DNA of 64,000 nucleotides from Saussurea involucrata (taxonomy: Eukaryota > Streptophyta > Magnoliopsida > Asterales > Asteraceae), in NCBI GenBank assembly GCA_033807775.1, contig CM066322.1, forward strand, positions 17,845,001-17,909,000. The letters run 5' to 3'. Both the position numbers and the translations under genes were made by a program. The first letter of the stretch is position 1; every line of letters starts with the position of its first letter. Below the pieces are notes generated by a model. The model was not told the DNA's origin. It ran no database searches and saw only the letters and a list, made by a program, of their open reading frames with translations. Below, in pieces: positions 42,822-55,041 of this stretch.

Positions 42822-44532
42822 TGTAACACCCGGAAAATCCTCGTAAGTAATAGTAAGTTTAATATTTCATAATATTTTGACTTTTTAGATTATGATTGAT
42901 ATCTTAAGTAATTTCCGTGATTTTTAATTGTTGTTTGATAACTCCCGATAGGAATCAGTAAGTTTATTCCTTAAGAAAAATTATGAAAAATAGATGATAA
43001 AGTGGAATATTAGATTTTATGGATTAGTTGGATGGGTATTTTGAATACGAGGCCAACGGTACTTTCCGGGGTAAAAACGGGGTTCTAACGAAGAAGTTAC
43101 GGCCAAATTAGTGGAAGTTGGGAGGTTTGGCAAACAGAAGCCGGCGCCGATGGAGTGGCGCCGATGCATCGTCGCGGATGACTGGCGCCAAATACCTGAC
43201 GTGCCAAAAGGGGATTAAACCCACCTCTTAATTCATAATCAGTATTCTCTCAATTTAGAACACTGCTGCTACTCTCTCCAGGCGATTTTCATCCTAAGTT
43301 TAGGGTAAGTTCATATTCACCAATCTTAATCCAATTCAAGTAATTAGTAAATGAATCTTACTCAATTAAACTTCAAATAGGGCTTGGTATCTTCATTTCA
43401 TCTTGATTGGAGAATTAGGGCTTAAGTCTTCAAGTAAGGTTATACCAATTGAAGATTAAAGGTGAGTAATCTGTAACTAAATGTTTTATTATACTTATCT
43501 ACTATATCTCATCTTGATTTTGTGTTATTAAGGTGAAATCTTGAGTTATATGTTCTTAATGGTTAAGATGGAAACAAGAGGAGTTTAAGTAAGTTAATAT
43601 GGATTAATTGTGTTTATTACTTAGTATGCCATGATAAATGTTGATGTTAAGAGTTTGGTTTGATTATATATCAACGGTATGTGAAATTGACATGATGGCT
43701 TAATAAACGTCTTAATGATGAACTGATGGCTTAATGGTCAAAATGGACTTATTCTTGAATTGTGAACATGGTGGTTTATTATTGAATTAAAATGGAATGG
43801 GAATTAATACATGTGGATGTATGTGAACTACATGAAAGTAGTATTGATTATGATAAATGGTTGGACCATAGTTAAAGTGCTTAATATGCTTTGAATCTTA
43901 TTTGGATTAACATATTTGGTATTCACTTAATTGGAGGAGCACCTAGTATGCATTGGAGGATATATTCATACCTACCGTGGGGTAAGTGTATTTGGTTCAT
44001 ACCTTCGGATACCGTGGGGTTTTCCGTTGTGTTATGCCTTGTGACAATACCGTGGGGTATCGATCAAGGTATATCTTCGATTATGATGTAACCGGTAGCG
44101 ATATGGACTTTCTCCATGGAATCCAATTTGTGAATGTATCGAATTGTTCTTCCTACATGTTATGATTATAATCTATGTATTATGTGTAAACCTCACTTAG
44201 GCTTTAAAAGCCTAACACTTGCTATGTGTTTGATGTGTTACAGATAATAGTGGTTCCGAACACAAGAAGGTCTAGAACGGGGTTGTGAGCATGGGATCAT
44301 TGTTGGAGAGTTAAAGATTGGAAGATTGATAATAGAACTTTTCGACATCCTTTTGATATTTGATTGCTATAGTAGTGATCAAATAAGCTAGTGGTCCATT
44401 AGTAGTTATAATTAACTAAATCTTTGTAATAATGGTTAAGTAATGATAATTATGCATACTTTTGCTTTAGTAATGAGTACCACTCTTCCGTTTTATGGAA
44501 GTTTTTGTTAACCCCTGTTTTGGGGTGTTACA
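42822..44532 (+). repeat. 5' LTR of the nested non-autonomous element
   Basis: 1711 bp. It contains the stem-loop motif CTCACTTAGGC ... GCCTAA at 44192-44215 and three spaced copies of TACCGTGGGGT at about 43974-44060. Confidence 0.93.
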
Positions 44533-44535
44533 AGT

Positions 44536-44547
44536 TGGTATCAGAGC
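44536..44547 (+). other. Primer-binding site, initiator tRNA-Met type
   Basis: TGGTATCAGAGC starts three bases after the 5' LTR, the same site and spacing as in the autonomous gypsy element. Confidence 0.9.
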
Positions 44548-47490
44548 TCTAGTTTAAGTGAACTAAGTATGCTGAGGAGGTACTTAGACTTAAGCTGAGA
44601 TGAGTTAAGTTATGATTTGTGAGATATGGGTAGAAGTACTAAGACGGGATAATCTTATAGTTGGCAGAAATACGTGAAATTAGTACTGTGACAATGGTAA
44701 TGAGGATTCTCATGTATAATATGTTTACAATTCCAGTTAGCTACTGTTATTATGAATATATTGTTACATAAGCATACTTGTTTCTAAATTATTACCGTGA
44801 CTAATGATCGGTAAAGTACGTTTAGTATGTCTATATTCGTATAACCATTTCTTATGGTTATTCCTTTGTGTAATAGCAGATCGTTGGTGGATATGCCACC
44901 AATGTCCTTTAATTCTTTGGAGAATAGATAAGTAAATGATTTGGGGGTGGGAAGGACAACCTAGAATTGGCGGAACTTATGAAAGCCCGCCGAGGTAACC
45001 TTTAATAGGCGGATGGAAATGTGTAGAGATAGAATGTAAGGTGATTCATCAAAATGGAAATAATATGAAATGATTAAGTAAGTGGGCTGTGGAACGCATG
45101 GATAGAAAGTGTTACAAGGTCAAGAGGACGACCACTAGTCGGAAGTAGAGTGTTAATGATAAGTGATGTGAGTGCAACGATTGACCTTGTTTGAGTGAGT
45201 AGCCTTCATTTGCGAGTAAAGTTTTATGCATGGTGTCCTAGTGAGTGTGCTATATGAGTTTTCTTGATTTTAAAATAAATGCATAAATAACAATTTTTAT
45301 TCAAGAATGAGTTGCATATACTTGTACATATAGATACATATATGGATTACTTTCATTGGAAAATTAGCAATAAAGGGGGTCGTGAGACTATCACGCCTCG
45401 AAGTGTGTTGCATAATGTAAGTTAGATGTATTTACATTGCATGAGTTGATATTTATAAATGATCTTTGGATCTTTTTGAGCAGATGGCTCGGTTCTTGAC
45501 TTGGTTAAGTTTTGAGAGTATCCGCCCGGTTTAATAAGCAACGTAGACTTGGGATTAGAATTACATGAATTGTATTATAACTAAAGCTTTCATGATGTGA
45601 ATGTATTGGTTATCCTTTGAGGACATGTATAAATGTTAAGTTAGAATCGGAGGATTAAAAGTGAAGGATCACCTTGTGGGGGGTGTTAGGATAGTGAAAG
45701 ACTATTGTTGTAGATGAACATTCTACTTATGACGTAGATGGTTTATATAGAATGAAGATTTAGGCACGAATATGGTAAGGGTATGGACTATGTCGATTTG
45801 TGATGGAGTGTGCACTGTATATATAATGGTTTGGAGTCACAAAGAATTAGTAAGAAGTGAGTAAGTTTAAGTTAATTAGAGATTCATGAGTTGTAGTTCA
45901 AACTAAAGTTTGGGGAGGAATAAAGTAATGAAATAGATTCGGTTAATTGTGAGGGAGAGCATGAAGGTAAATTTGAATTGTGTACGAATGACCATGAGGA
46001 ATCTGGTCTGCTGTGAGATGTTATGAGTGGAGAATGTACGAACGAGTAGTGGCATTAATTGTCAAGATAAATGTGTCAACCAGTAATAAGAAGTTATAAA
46101 GAGGGAACATTAGATGAAAGTCTTTTCGTGGATTCCAGATGAACAGTACTAGTTGTCAATAAAGCTGTTGGAATATGTGGTTGTAAGATGGTGTAGTGAT
46201 TTGGCTATAATTGGAATAGAATGTCGAGCGGTAGTGTGAGTTTATCCAAAGTGTTTTTGGTTGTGTGAGTCGTTAAATGAGTTTATAATTTTGAATCATA
46301 GGAAGTTTAATAAAGATGAGAAAGCGTTATCGGTATGTAGAAAAGTTGGGAGAAGGAGACAAATAATGGTTGGAGGGTAGTACTCCATGCAAACGTAGGA
46401 AATAATGATAGAAAGGTCAGACCTAAGAATGTAGTTATACTATAGGTTCAATGGAATTATCACCTTTGATATATAATATTTTAGTGCTTGGTTGCAATGT
46501 GGTTGCGTAGTGCGATATTGATGTGAGGAAGTGGTAGTACTTTATGCTGAAGAAACGTGTGGGTCATAGATGTAGTGACGATTGCCGTAATTATAGAAGT
46601 ATTCAAAACTGGTAAGTATGCTCAATTTAAAGTAAGTATGGATTTTCAAACAGTATACGTTAATGTTATTTTGAGATCTGGAGATTAAGATGTGGATGAT
46701 GACGGTATTGAAGACCAAACAATGGTCGGATAAAGGTTTAATGATAAACGGTTACTTTAAGGAGGCTTACAAATCCAAGTTGGGGAGCGGATAATGAGGA
46801 AAGAAGTAAGGTTCAGGAAATATGAAAGATGAATCCTTGTTCCTTCTAGATTTTTATTTGTGAATGGAATTCATGTGTGGGTTTGGTTAGAGTGCAAAGG
46901 TTGGTGATAATTAGGTGTCAACTTTTGGGCTTAAGGCCAAACACCTTTAGTGTAATCGGGAAATTGCAGCCGATTTTAAAAAGAATGATGGTGATGGTAG
47001 TAGTAACCTTAAGATACTCATTTGTGATGAGTGGTTTTAGTGAACTAATCTTTGTGTATGGTTAATGAACCTGTCCGTTTGATGATTAATTATTGAGATG
47101 GATTTTAGAGACTATTAGAGCTCTTTGGATGTGAATGGCCGTTAACGATAGGGACAACTGAAATTAGAGATTCGGTTGGTCTTAGTATTAATTGAACCTT
47201 AAATTGATTTAGAGTTTGAAACTGAAATCAAGAGGTATAGAACATTTTAAGGTTGGGAGACGACTGAAGTCGTATGGTTGGGAGTTTCTCTATGGTTGGA
47301 ATGTTTATTCGTACATAAGTTCAACGTATGTGTAGGAACTTTGTTAATAAACAATTGTTCGAGAAATTGTCTTTATAGACAGTGTGGATGGAATTTAGAT
47401 TCCCGTTAGGAATTATTAAATTTTGGTCGACAATGAGTCGGTTGATTTTGGGTTGTAAAGGATATAGATTTCGAGGACGAAATCGTTTTA
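44548..47490 (+). other. Interior of the nested element: leader, gag relic, no ORFs
   Basis: The first about 320 bp correspond to the autonomous element's leader. From about 44876 there is a decayed relative of the gag start: GGTGGATATGCCACCAATGTC here against a similar stretch beginning GGTGAATACGCCCCCGAGG there, followed by alternating matching blocks. The remaining 2.5 kb is G-rich on the plus strand and contains only short open frames. Confidence 0.7.
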
Positions 47491-47503
47491 AGGTTGGGAG
47501 AAT
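47491..47503 (+). other. Polypurine tract of the nested element
   Basis: AGGTTGGGAGAAT directly precedes the 3' LTR. GATTTCGAGGACGAAATCG lies just upstream, as in the autonomous gypsy element. Confidence 0.85.
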
Positions 47504-49213
47504 TGTAACACCCGGAAAATACTCGTAAGTAATAGTAAGTTTAATATTTCATAATATTTTGACTTTTTAGATTATGATTGATATCTTAAGTAATTTCCGT
47601 GATTTTTAATTGTTGTTTGATAACTCCCGATAGGAATCAGTAAGTTTATTCCTTAAGAAAAATTATGAAAAATAGATGATAAAGTGGAATATTAGATTTT
47701 ATGGATTAGTTGGATGGGTATTTTGAATACGAGGCCAACGGTACTTTCCGGGGTAAAAACGGGGTTCTAACGAAGAAGTTACGGCCAAATTAGTGGAAGT
47801 TGGGAGGTTTGTCAAACAGAAGCCGGCGCCGATGGAGTGGCGCCGATGCATCGGCGCGGATGACTGGCGCCAAATACCTGACGTGCCAAAAGGGGATTAA
47901 ACCCACCTCTTAATTCATAATCAGTATTCTCTCAATTTAGAACACTGCTGCTACTCTCTCCAGGCGATTTTCATCCTAAGTTTAGGGTAAGTTCATATTC
48001 ACCAATCTTAATCCAATTCAAGTAATTAGTAAATGAATCTTACTCAATAAACTTCAAATAGGGCTTGGTATCTTCATTTCATCTTGATTAGAGAATTAGG
48101 GCTTAAGTCTTCAAGTAAGGTTATACCAATTGAAGATTAAAGGTGAGTAATCTGTAACTAAATGTTTTATTATACTTATCTACTATATCTCATCTTGATT
48201 TTGTGTTATTAAGGTGAAATCTTGAGTTATATGTTCTTAATGGTTAAGATGGAAACAAGAGGAGTTTAAGTAAGTTAATATGGATTAATTGTGTTTATTA
48301 CTTAGTATGCCATGATAAATGTTGATGTTAAGAGTTTGGTTTGATTATATATCAACGGTATGTGAAATTGACATGATGGCTTAATAAACGTCTTAATGAT
48401 GAACTGATGGCTTAATGGTCAAAATGGACTTATTCTTGAATTGTGAACATGGTGGTTTATTATTGAATTCAAATGGAATGGGAATTAATACATGTGGATG
48501 TATGTGAACTACATGAAAGTAGTATTGATTATGATAAATGGTTGGACCATAGTTAAAGTGCTTAATATGCTTTGAATCTTATTTGGATTAACATATTTGG
48601 TATTCACTTAATTGGAGGAGCACCTAGTATGCATTGGAGGATATATTCATACCTACCGTGGGGTAAGTGTATTTGGTTCATACCTTCGGATACCGTGGGG
48701 TTTTCCGTTGTGTTATGCCTTGTGACAATACCGTGGGGTATCGATCAAGGTATATCTTCGATTATGATGTAACTGGTAGCGATATGGACCTTCTCCATGG
48801 AATCCAATTTGTGAATGTATCGAATTGTTCTTCCTACATGTTATGATTATAATCTATGTATTATGTGTAAACCTCACTTAGGCTTTAAAAGCCTAACACT
48901 TGCTATGTGTTTGATGTGTTACAGATAATAGTGGTTCCGAACACAAGAAGGTCTAGAACGGGGTTGTGAGCATGGGATCATTGTTGGAGAGTTAAAGATT
49001 GAAAGATTGATAATAGAACTTTTCGACATCCTTTTGATATTTGATTGCTATAGTAGTGATCAAATAAGCTAGTGGTCCATTAGTAGTTATAATTAACTAA
49101 ATCTTTGTAATAATGGTTAAGTAATGATAATTATGCATACTTTTGCTTTAGTAATGAGTACCACTCTTCCGTTTTATGGAAGTTTTTGTTAACCCCTGTT
49201 TTGGGGTGTTACA
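47504..49213 (+). repeat. 3' LTR of the nested non-autonomous element
   Basis: 1710 bp, nearly identical to the 5' LTR. It is followed by the CTTTA target duplication and then by MULE sequence that continues from before the insertion. Confidence 0.93.
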
Positions 49214-49812
49214 CTTTATACCTTTTACTTTCATTATTTTAATTTTACATTTAACACATATAATCGTTTATTAACTAAAATACGTTAAATATATCATATA
49301 CAGTTATACACTACATAAAAAATATCATAAATTATGAAAGTAAAAGGTATAAAGTAAAGTAAAATAAGTAAATAAGTATAGGGGTGAAATTGTAAATTTC
49401 AATTCGAAATTGTGATTTCGAATTGAAATTTACACTTTCAACCCCTATACTTATTTACTAACTTTACTTTATGCCTTTTACTTTCATAATTTTAATTTTA
49501 CATTTAACACATATAATCGTTTATTAACTAAAATACGTTAAAAAATACGTTTTAATTTTAACAAGTTACACCATTGTAATCGTCTATTCGATACGTTCGA
49601 AATGAGCCCAATCTTGAATTTTTTTGATTTATATATTTTAATATATATCATATACACTACATCAAAATATTTTTAATATTTACAGTTTATACCTTTATAG
49701 TTAATTATTTAATTTACGGTACTCTTAGGTAGCGTTTGGTACGCATACTAGATGGGACGGGACGGAACTGGATGGGACGGGACGGGACTGAACTGAAAGA
49801 GATAATTTTAAT

Positions 49813-50010
49813 CTAAGTTACGTTGAAAATACATCGATCATTTTGTGCATACTCTGTAACTGCAAATACTTCAGCTCCAAACACACATGAATCATCATTC
49901 GCCAAATACCCATTTTCACAATTATTAAATGAGTCCAGTGATACCAACTTGTCAAAACCCCATTTAATATTCTTCTCGTGAAACCTTCTCCTATTGCATT
50001 CACGATATCT
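49813..50010 (-). pseudogene. MATH-domain gene fragment in MULE copy 2
   Basis: The same 65-codon open frame as at 5060-5257, ending in a TAG at the same place. Visible changes from copy 1 are few; one replaces Lys by Asn in SFNNCENGYLANDDSCVFGA. The frame remains open in both copies. No start codon or other MATH exons are present. Confidence 0.75.
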
Positions 50011-50842
50011 ATAAACACATTCAAATAATAATAATTTAAAACGATTTAATGAATTAGTTAATATATGATTTTTATGTTAATGCGATAGGAGTGTAAAACA
50101 AAATTGAAAAAAATAAGAGATGTACCATAAATTAAATAATTAACTATAAGGGTATGAATTTTAAATATAAAAAATATTTTTTTTATGTAGTGTATAACTG
50201 TATATGATATATATTAAAATATATAAATCCAAAAAAATTCAAGATTGAGCTCATTTCGAACGTATCGAAGAGACGATTATAATGGTGTAATTTGTTAAAA
50301 TTAAAACGTATTTTTTTAACGTATTTTAGTTAATAAACGATTATATGTGTTAAATGTAAAATTAAAATAATGAAAGTAAAAGGTATAAAATAAATTTAGT
50401 AAATAAGTATAGGGGTTGAAAGTGTAACATTTCATTTTAAATTCGTAAAATTGGTCGAAAGCGAGGGGTGAACAGTGAAAGCGGGGGTGAACAGTGTCAA
50501 ACGCGGGTCAAATTTTCAAAATTGGTCCCTGGAATTTTTCAAAAATGGTCCCTTGCAATTGAAAAGTCACAAAAATAATCCCATCGCGGGATGAGCCCGC
50601 GATCGCGGGATTCCATTTTTCAAAAATGGTCCCTGCAAGTTTAAAAAAGTGTCAGAAATGGTCCCTGGCCCGCGATCGCGGGCTCCAATCGCGGAAAAAA
50701 GAGTATTTTTGCAAAGTGGGAGAGATTTAGGGCATTTTGGTAACACTTGGTCAAACTTAGGGTATTTTAATTAATTTCCCTATTTATAATTTCCCTAGAA
50801 TAATAGTAATAATAATAAAATATAAGAGATAAGAAAATGTAT

Positions 50843-50858
50843 ATATATATATATATCT

Positions 50859-50910
<52 letters not shown>

Positions 50911-50930
50911 GTAATAATAATAGAATAATA

Positions 50931-50965
<35 letters not shown>
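50843..50965. repeat. (AT)n and (TAA)n microsatellites
   Basis: A compound microsatellite just outside the right end of MULE copy 2: (AT)n, about 20 units of a TAA-type triplet, then (AT)n again. Confidence 0.9.
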
Positions 50966-50969
<4 letters not shown>

Positions 50970-50970
<1 letters not shown>

Positions 50971-51950
50971 GAGTTAATGATTGGATCAATTTTCAATGCA
51001 TTTTGTACCCTTGAATTTTGGATGCAAATAGCAACCCCTTGTATCGCCTGTAAAAATTCAAAATTCATGTTTACCTGGATATCAGTACAAGTATTTGATT
51101 AACTAGTATCTATTTGAGTTTATAAATTTAATTGTTGTGATCTCAAAACTAGGGTGTCAATTTTGTACCAAACCAAACAAGTTAATATGTATACCAATGA
51201 TGGTAATATTATACCAAGTATGTAAATTTGATTGGTACATAGTATTGGAACTCGTGTACTAGTTACCACGATAGTACCATGGTACCAACTTATTTAATTA
51301 TTTAATAGCTTTTGTATTCTTTATGTATTGAATATCAAACATTGTAACATTAACTATTTTGTTTGAACATTTTCAAGTATTATTCATTGCAACTAAAAAC
51401 CCTTAAAACATCATATGTGTTACTTGAAAACTCAAAATTTGAACAAAATAGCAAGTTTTCATATATGTAACTTGAAGTTGGTACAAAACAATACCACCAT
51501 ACACCAATTTATAGAAGAAGAAAAATTGGTACAAAATACAATTGATTGCTACTCTAGATTTTGCGACCAACCATACTATGTTGATACACGATATATATAA
51601 AATTTATTGTGTAATATACAAGTTATTATAATAAGATTAATGTAGATAATAAAGTTGTGTTAAGTCCAAAAGTAGAGTTGAGAATTCAATCCACAATCCT
51701 TTGACAAAAAAAGAAAACATAACTCAATGCTAACATCATCTCAATTATCAGATAAGGGATTACACTTGCCATGCTGTCCCCCACCTTGTGAAGAAAACAG
51801 GATGGCAACTCCATAAAGAAGTCTTTACACCAAATCTTTGTTTCCACACACAAAAACCTAATTCTTTTCTATAAACCATATTCAAAAGTACCAAAAATAT
51901 AACATTCAAACTTAAGATTTTTGGGTTATCTTTTCATTATTATTATCTTA
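50970..51950. other. Intergenic, no gene seen
   Basis: AT-rich, with several scattered copies of TTGGTACAAAA-like text but no open frame that looks like a protein. Confidence 0.5.
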
Positions 51951-51954
51951 TTTT

Positions 51955-52092
51955 TTATGTTAACCATGAGTGTCTACGTCAACTTGTGTGCACCTCGACT
52001 TATATGTAGGACTCGAACCGGTGACCTATGAGAAAGATCCCCAAAGACATAAGGCCCAAGTCATGTTGTCGGTTGAGCTAACCCCACGGTTA
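51955..52092 (-). mobile_element. tRNA-derived SINE
   Basis: On the minus strand TAGCTCAACCG (box A) is followed by CCGGTTCGAGTCCTA (box B). Both match the RNA polymerase III consensus, but the segment between them is too long for a tRNA and the arms do not pair. The 3' end is AT-rich near 51950. Confidence 0.65.
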
Positions 52093-52585
52093 TCTTAAAG
52101 AAGTCGAGCATGGCATATAACCTTGCCCTTGGTTAGAAATACAATAAAGGCTAGCTTCTAGAGAAGGTTATTGACCTAAATACTTAAATAGTCATGGCAA
52201 CAAGAGGAACAAAACAAGAAACAAAAGATTGTCCTATCAGAATCAGAGTCAGTTTGGACTCACCTTTGGAGCAAATATCGAGTGAGTGGTACAAAAGCCA
52301 TCTAGATTCTAGCCAACACACAGATTCATTTAGCTTTACATGATCACAAGTTTGCTGAACCACTCTAAAATCATCTCTAACCACCACACTAAGCATAAAG
52401 ATTCAATCAATTCTTATATTGGAAGATGGGGAAAAAAAAGAAAAAAAAAGGTGTCAATTTCATTAACTGATCTACTTGCAATGGGCTTTTGTTGAATTAA
52501 AAGTTCTACTCAAAGCTCTCATACAAAGTTTAAACATAAAATATGTGTACAAATAAAAACCCATTTTGGTTAACATGATGAAGCT

Positions 52586-53479
52586 CTAATATGAGTTGGG
52601 ATTCTTGTGAAATTGTGGTCTGAATGTAGGAGGGGAAGCAGCTAAAGGAAGTACCTGTGAAGAGCTTGAAGGATACTGTGATGAAATGTTGTGAATATGA
52701 TCAACCTCCCTTTCTTTAGAGACAATAAGTGTGATAAAAGAACCATTTTTATCATCTTCTTGACTATATTCATCATGTATTTGAACACAACCATCAACTT
52801 CAAATCTTTCAATCAGTTTTCTTCTGTGAAGTTTATCTTCAGCATCTCTCAAGAACTTGAACTTTGGAGGTGGTGATGCCCAAATCCTGTTGAATTCTGC
52901 ATCACTTGCTGACTGAAACAGAGGGCTAAAATATGTAGAATCCCTAGGGGTTATAGGAGGAGTCAAGTATGGTGGTGAAGCAATTGGGGTGAAAAATGGA
53001 GTGTCCAAAGAAAGCACAACATCACTCAAACTCCTTCCTCTTGACCCTTTTTTACTCCTATCTTCTGATTCCAAATCTTCCTTTGTTTCTTCTTTGATTG
53101 TGAAGAGAAATCTTGGTGGGCCAGAGAGGTTTTGCAGCCTCAAGAGCTCAGTTTGAACAGTGATATCATCATCATCATATTCTTCACCAAGTGGTCTGAG
53201 CCATAAGTTTGGATGGTTCAGTAGTTGGTGGGACGATGAAGCTTGTGGTTCATGGACCTGGGTGTCTGTAGTTAGCCCTGTAGAGGTCAAAGATGAGGGC
53301 TTTCTCCAACAAAACATGTACAACAACTCTCTTGCTGGGCTGTTGTAACTTTCTTGAATATCTCTGTTAGTTACCCTCTTCTTCCACCATAACAAATAGT
53401 AAAGTTCAGCAATAAGAGCTAGCAGTAAACACCCAAAAACAAGACTCAAACCAAGTCCTACACTACTTGAAGATCTCAT
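52586..53479 (-). CDS. Single-pass membrane-anchored plant protein of unknown function
   Basis: A single-exon gene of 297 residues. Residues 8-32 (VGLGLSLVFGCLLLALIAEL and on) form an N-terminal membrane anchor followed by WWKKR, so the rest is probably cytosolic. A Ser/Pro-Thr-Pro-rich core follows: LSDVVLSLDTPFFTPIASPP at 151-170, then TPPITPRDS. ASDAEFNRIWASPPPKFKFL at 191-210 precedes a charged helix (DAEDKLHRRKLIERF). I recognise the core as that of an uncharacterised plant family, but I cannot name a function. The several TP and SP sites could be phosphorylation targets. The ATG at 53479 is the first in frame and starts immediately before the anchor. No frameshift or stop is present. 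Confidence 0.88.
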   Translation of the reverse strand: MRSSSSVGLGLSLVFGCLLLALIAELYYLLWWKKRVTNRDIQESYNSPARELLYMFCWRKPSSLTSTGLTTDTQVHEPQASSSHQLLNHPNLWLRPLGEEYDDDDITVQTELLRLQNLSGPPRFLFTIKEETKEDLESEDRSKKGSRGRSLSDVVLSLDTPFFTPIASPPYLTPPITPRDSTYFSPLFQSASDAEFNRIWASPPPKFKFLRDAEDKLHRRKLIERFEVDGCVQIHDEYSQEDDKNGSFITLIVSKEREVDHIHNISSQYPSSSSQVLPLAASPPTFRPQFHKNPNSY

Positions 53480-55040
53480 ATTTGTTTACACTCACATCAC
53501 AGATGCCAAAAAGAACACTTTTCTTACATGATGAACCTCTCAGGACTTTTCACAAACAGTTGGTGTTCATCAAAGCTCCCGAAAACGTCGCGAAATTAAT
53601 GTAGTAGTATGGAGAACAGGAGAAGCCCTGCTGCTCTTATCTTTATCCGAACAGAAAAGAAAGTGAAGAGCCTGACGAGACCATAAAACTTTGGTTCTAA
53701 AGATAGGGGATACCCCAAACCCAAACTTTAAAAGCGCAATTTTATCTACAGTGCTCAAAACAGAGAAAATGTGCTTTTTTTACAAACTCTTAAATGATTA
53801 GACTATCTTTATTCACAAATCAAATAAAACCAATCTTTATTAAAAAAATAATTTCTCTCTCTTTATCTATCCAATCTTCAATTTCAATCCAATCTAACTT
53901 TTTTTTATACTTTATTCACAATCCAAACCAATCTTAAAAATTATATATTTAATATTTTAGAATATATATATATATATCTTTTAACTTTAAATAATAAATA
54001 AATAAAAATAATTTCATATTTTAAAACATAATTATGTCAAGATTGGTCTCTATTTGTCAAAAGATTGGTGTGTTAAAAATATGTCAAGATTGGTCTCTAT
54101 TTGTAGGGAATTAAAAAATATGAATTTTGATATATTTTTTAATTTTTAATTTTTTTATTAAAGTTATCTTTTTAATCAGATAAATTTTATCCTAATAAAA
54201 TCTAAATTAGATTTTGACACCTATTATATTATTTATCTAAAAAATCTACTTTTATTAATAAACTATTACACTAACAAAGTTTGCATAGGCAAACTGTTCG
54301 GAAGAGTTTGGTTTGCCATAAAATGATTTTTTATTTTTAAATAAATTTTTTTGTCTTATTCAATAATTGTTTGGTTTGGTTTGTTGATTGGAGTAGTCTT
54401 ATGCATGATTAAACAAACTCATGACTCACCTTTTTACTTTATGCCTACAAAATTAAACCAACACCCATCACTGCATTTTCTCCATAGTACAAAAAAAAAT
54501 TCAAGTTTTTTGATGCAACATATCCACATAAAATCTCTATCTTTTTATAAGATATAAAAACAAAAACTTTATTCTCGATAATAATCTTTTAAAAAAACAA
54601 ATTAAACCAATCGACAACCCGTATTTCTCATTTAAAAATATGGTTTGAGAAATGTATGTAAGCGGACATGTCATTTCAAAAAACTACAATGTATTTCTCT
54701 ATTTTACTCTCTATTATAGAGAGTAAAATAGAGAATGTGTTATATCTTCTCCAACATATTACTGTATTTTACACTTTAAAAGAGAATATTTCAAGTTTAT
54801 TCTCTTTTATTTTGATTACGTATATTTTCAATAATACACTTATATTTATTAATTTTATAAATTGCATTCTTATATTTTTTATTTTTACAATACCCTTATA
54901 TTTATCGTTATATGTTATGTTGTAAATTGTTAACGTTTATTAGTATTTAAAATTAGTTGGATAAATTTAAATTGAATTTAAAACTTTAAGATAAATATAA
55001 CTTTAGTTTATTAATATTGGTATTAGACGATGATAGGATG
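53480..55040. other. Upstream region of the membrane-protein gene and AT-rich spacer
   Basis: No other coding region is visible. CAAGATTGGTCTCTATTTGT occurs twice in direct order at about 54037 and 54085. The first about 280 bp are the likely promoter and 5' untranslated region of the minus-strand gene, but no TATA box can be assigned with confidence. Confidence 0.5.
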
Positions 55041-55041
55041 G

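Larger units (their letters stand above)
42822..49213 (+). mobile_element. Non-autonomous LTR retrotransposon nested in the MULE
   Basis: LTRs at 42822-44532 and 47504-49213 (TGTAACACCC ... GGTGTTACA) are flanked by the perfect 5-bp repeat CTTTA (42817-42821, 49214-49218). The LTRs differ by about eight substitutions and one indel by eye, so insertion is recent. The 2.97-kb interior has no long open frame. Its first 400 bp align by eye with the leader and the start of gag of the gypsy element at 19514-29160, but the gag frame is destroyed. It is therefore a large retrotransposon derivative that would need proteins from a relative. Confidence 0.92.
42427..50780. mobile_element. Long-TIR MULE, copy 2, carrying a nested LTR element
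   Basis: The termini GGGAAATTAATTAAAATACC and complement are flanked by the perfect 9-bp repeat TATTTATAA (42418-42426 and 50781-50789). Without the inserted LTR element and its 5-bp duplication the MULE is about 1.95 kb, close to copy 1. The inverted repeats with GCGATCGC palindromes, the 40-bp module and the MATH fragment are all present, with the MATH fragment now on the minus strand. Confidence 0.88.

Noticed and set aside
43891..44091. 66-codon ORF in the nested LTR, repeated at 48572
   Set aside because: It lies wholly within the LTR, is short and has no recognisable features; duplication follows from the LTR.
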